6,587 bases of DNA from an uncultured Oscillospiraceae bacterium. Its GTDB lineage: Bacteria; Bacillota; Clostridia; Oscillospirales; Acutalibacteraceae. The stretch's first letter is position 1, and the number at the start of each line of letters is the position of its first letter. The translations under genes were made by a program, and so were the position numbers. Below are positions 5,590 through 6,587 of the stretch, in pieces. The DNA lies in NCBI GenBank assembly GCA_902490145.1, contig CABUCT010000070.1:1-6587 (forward strand), written 5' to 3'. The notes below the pieces were generated by a model. It worked only from the letters and a program-made list of their open reading frames with translations, was not told the origin of the DNA and made no database searches.

Positions 5590-5617
5590 TTTATAATAAT
5601 TTGCATAAAACGGGCAA
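5590..5617 (-). promoter_or_regulatory. Probable sigma-A promoter of the ParB-like gene
   Basis: On the minus strand: -35 TTGCCC (5612-5617), a 16-base spacer and -10 TATAAA (5590-5595). The predicted start is near 5583, giving a leader of about 100 bases that contains the hairpin at 5505-5547. Match to consensus is moderate; there is no better candidate between the gene and 5640. Confidence 0.5.
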
Positions 5618-6249
5618 ACACCGCAAGATCACCGAACCAGAAAGCTCGTCATGCTGCGATCGAGACGGCTTGACTTCAGCTGAGGAAAGCCTAATCCAAT
5701 ATAGTTTAAAATGCCCTGTTTTGGCTGAAACTTCGTTAAAAATCCCGGTATATGACAGTTGAGATTTTATTCCTTATTTAAACAAAAATATGTTAATTTT
5801 AAACTGCTATGTACCAAAAACGCAGCAGATGTGGATGGATTTTTGTGTTTGACAGGGCAGTCGGGCTTACCTTCCGGCAACGGCAAAAGCGTGAAAAGCT
5901 GCCGCAGTTTCAAGTTTTCGGCATATTGTATTCGACTCTCATCACCTTAAACCATAATACACGCATATCCGAACTCGCCTAAAATGGTGTACTATCGGCA
6001 CTTTTCAGATTATTTTACCTGAAATATGCCGGTATTCCTTTGTCGCCTGCACCGAAAATCCGATTGCCGACTCCACTACGGGCTTGACTCTCCTCAGTTT
6101 AAACGGCTTAACAGTTTTGCGAAAGCGAATTTTTGCAAATGCAAGGGAAATCATAAGTGCATATTGAAGTACGGGAGAATAACGGCGTATAAAAAAGTAT
6201 TTTGACGCGGAATTTAGACAAAAATCAGTTCTGTAATACCGATTAAGAT
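5618..6249. other. Non-coding stretch with repeat remnants
   Basis: No ORF here has a ribosome-binding site together with coding-like composition. Short ORFs (for example 5759-5950, plus) run through repeat sequence and are not supported. The stretch contains repeat copy R2-A (5901-6006) and a partial R2 match at 6086-6102, plus small inverted repeats such as TTTCAG/CTGAAA (6003-6024) and TTGCA-AA-TGCAA (6133-6144). Confidence 0.5.
5901..6006 (-). repeat. Diverged interspersed repeat, family R2, copy A
   Basis: Aligns, with many substitutions and a 3-base gap, to 6451-6556. The landmarks kept in both are TTTCGGCATAT, a CTCTC-TCA-TTAA block (5934-5950), TCCGA followed by CGCCTAAAATGG (5976-5987), and a final TCGGC. 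The left arm of the hairpin found in copy B has decayed here to GCCGCAGTTTC. Strand is given to match copy B, where minus-strand reading shows a ribosome-binding-like site. Confidence 0.55.
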
Positions 6250-6278
6250 TTGACTTTTACCGCTTTAAAGATTATAAA
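6250..6278 (+). promoter_or_regulatory. Sigma-A-like promoter with no assigned gene
   Basis: TTGACT (6250-6255), a 17-base spacer, and TATAAA (6273-6278): ten of twelve hexamer bases match consensus. The predicted start is near 6285. No ORF of ordinary size follows before the window ends. The only short one with an ATG is a 19-codon ORF (6315-6374) with a poor ribosome-binding site. Confidence 0.55.
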
Positions 6279-6283
6279 GATTG

Positions 6284-6297
6284 TATCATACATGATA
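6284..6297. promoter_or_regulatory. Operator-like palindrome at the predicted start site
   Basis: TATCAT-AC-ATGATA has perfect 6-base arms and begins 6 bases after the -10 box, spanning the predicted transcription start. That is a classical place for a repressor site. In an A+T-rich region a 14-base near-palindrome can also occur by chance. Confidence 0.35.
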
Positions 6298-6435
6298 GGG
6301 TGTGTGATGTCGCAATGAGATACAACATTTTGTTGTTTGATGTCTTTTTTGATTGTATCCTATGTTTTGATTGACACAATTAACATTTTTACTTGTTTAA
6401 AATCCATTTGCAATAGGCTTCATGTATTTGTTCCG

Positions 6436-6479
6436 AAAAAACGGCCATATGCCGAAAAATCAAACTTTCGGCATATGGC
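6436..6479 (-). terminator. Strong intrinsic terminator for leftward transcription
   Basis: A perfect 14-bp inverted repeat, GCCATATGCCGAAA (6444-6457) with TTTCGGCATATGGC (6466-6479), has an 8-base loop. On the minus strand the stem is followed by CG and six T (6436-6441). On the plus strand no T-run follows. It probably ends a transcript entering from beyond the right edge. It is also the first part of repeat copy R2-B. Confidence 0.75.
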
Positions 6480-6556
6480 ATAAGTCTCTCCTCACTTTAA
6501 GCAAAGCTGATAAATCCGAGCCCGCCTAAAATGGCTTAATTTCGGCGATTTTCGGC
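6445..6556 (-). repeat. Interspersed repeat, family R2, copy B
   Basis: The better-preserved copy of the family also seen at 5901-6006. It contains the terminator hairpin, the block GTCTCTCCTCACTTTAA (6484-6500), and TTAAGCAAAGCTGATAAATC (6497-6516). The reverse complement of the last segment closely resembles the right end of family R1 (226-248 and 4581-4603), so the two families share a module in opposite orientations. Read on the minus strand, GAGGAG lies 6 bases before an ATG at 6481 that opens a 30-codon ORF (6389-6481). That ORF runs through the terminator stem and is not called as a gene. Confidence 0.6.
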
Positions 6557-6567
6557 TTGTCGTCACC

Positions 6568-6587
6568 CGCAGGCGTTAGCTTTGCGG
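6568..6587 (+). repeat. Right-end copy of the 20-base sequence at 1-20
   Basis: CGCAGGCGTTAGCTTTGCGG matches window positions 1-20 at 18 of 20 bases in the same orientation. Both can fold as small imperfect hairpins. The match runs to the last base of the window, so the repeat probably continues outside. Confidence 0.75.

Noticed and set aside
5547..5950. Two plus-strand ORFs, 5547-5762 and 5759-5950
   Set aside because: No ribosome-binding sites. The first lies across the parB-like promoter region and the second runs into repeat R2-A. Composition looks non-coding.
5901..6556. CRISPR array
   Set aside because: The repeated blocks are diverged, irregularly spaced (about 150 and 400 bases) and without spacers of constant length.

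Overview
The window looks like chromosomal DNA from a spore-forming, low-to-mid G+C Firmicute, most likely an anaerobic gut Clostridia/Oscillospirales-type bacterium. The evidence is a stage II sporulation protein R gene, a Firmicutes-style ParB/Noc protein, a glycine riboswitch in front of an AGCS amino-acid symporter, purine-rich Shine-Dalgarno sites and sigma-A-like promoters. The species is not identified. Only three genes are firmly assignable protein genes, plus one tRNA. About half of the window is non-coding, which is unusually sparse for a bacterium, and much of that space carries degenerate interspersed repeats.

Layout, left to right. Positions 1-248 are an interspersed repeat whose right part recurs at 4511-4603. 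Positions 249-845 hold no gene. A monocistronic tRNA-Val(GAC) on the minus strand (883-958) has its own promoter (971-999) and terminator (846-873). A doubtful 71-codon ORF (1009-1224, minus) follows. A perfect-consensus promoter (TTGACA-17-TATAAT, 1427-1455) then points rightward into a folded leader and a 45-codon small ORF with a predicted membrane segment (1585-1722). At 1777-2052 a second strong promoter, a single glycine-riboswitch aptamer and an intrinsic terminator form the leader of an alanine/glycine:cation symporter gene (2053-3510). Base pairing suggests an OFF switch: ample glycine should stop transcription of the importer.

Two hairpin terminators (3551-3599 and 3640-3683) separate the symporter from the convergent minus-strand genes spoIIR (3721-4362) and a solitary ParB/Noc-like gene (4626-5483). 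The spoIIR ribosome-binding site lies in the stem of a terminator-like hairpin directly before its start codon. A truncated copy of the left-end repeat sits between parB and spoIIR. The parB promoter (5590-5617, minus) also has a hairpin in its leader.

Positions 5618-6587 have no convincing gene. They contain diverged copies of a second repeat family (5901-6006 and 6445-6556, with a third partial match at 6086-6102), a promoter followed by a palindrome (6250-6297), and a strong minus-strand terminator (6436-6479) that probably ends a transcript entering from the right. The window begins and ends with nearly the same 20-base hairpin sequence, so it may be a contig whose ends collapsed at genomic repeats.

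The genes do not form one pathway: glycine/alanine uptake, sporulation signalling and chromosome organisation are neighbours but separate transcription units. I see no phage, transposase, CRISPR, toxin-antitoxin or defence genes. The least explained items are the strongly promoted small ORF, the occluded spoIIR translation start, and the two repeat families.
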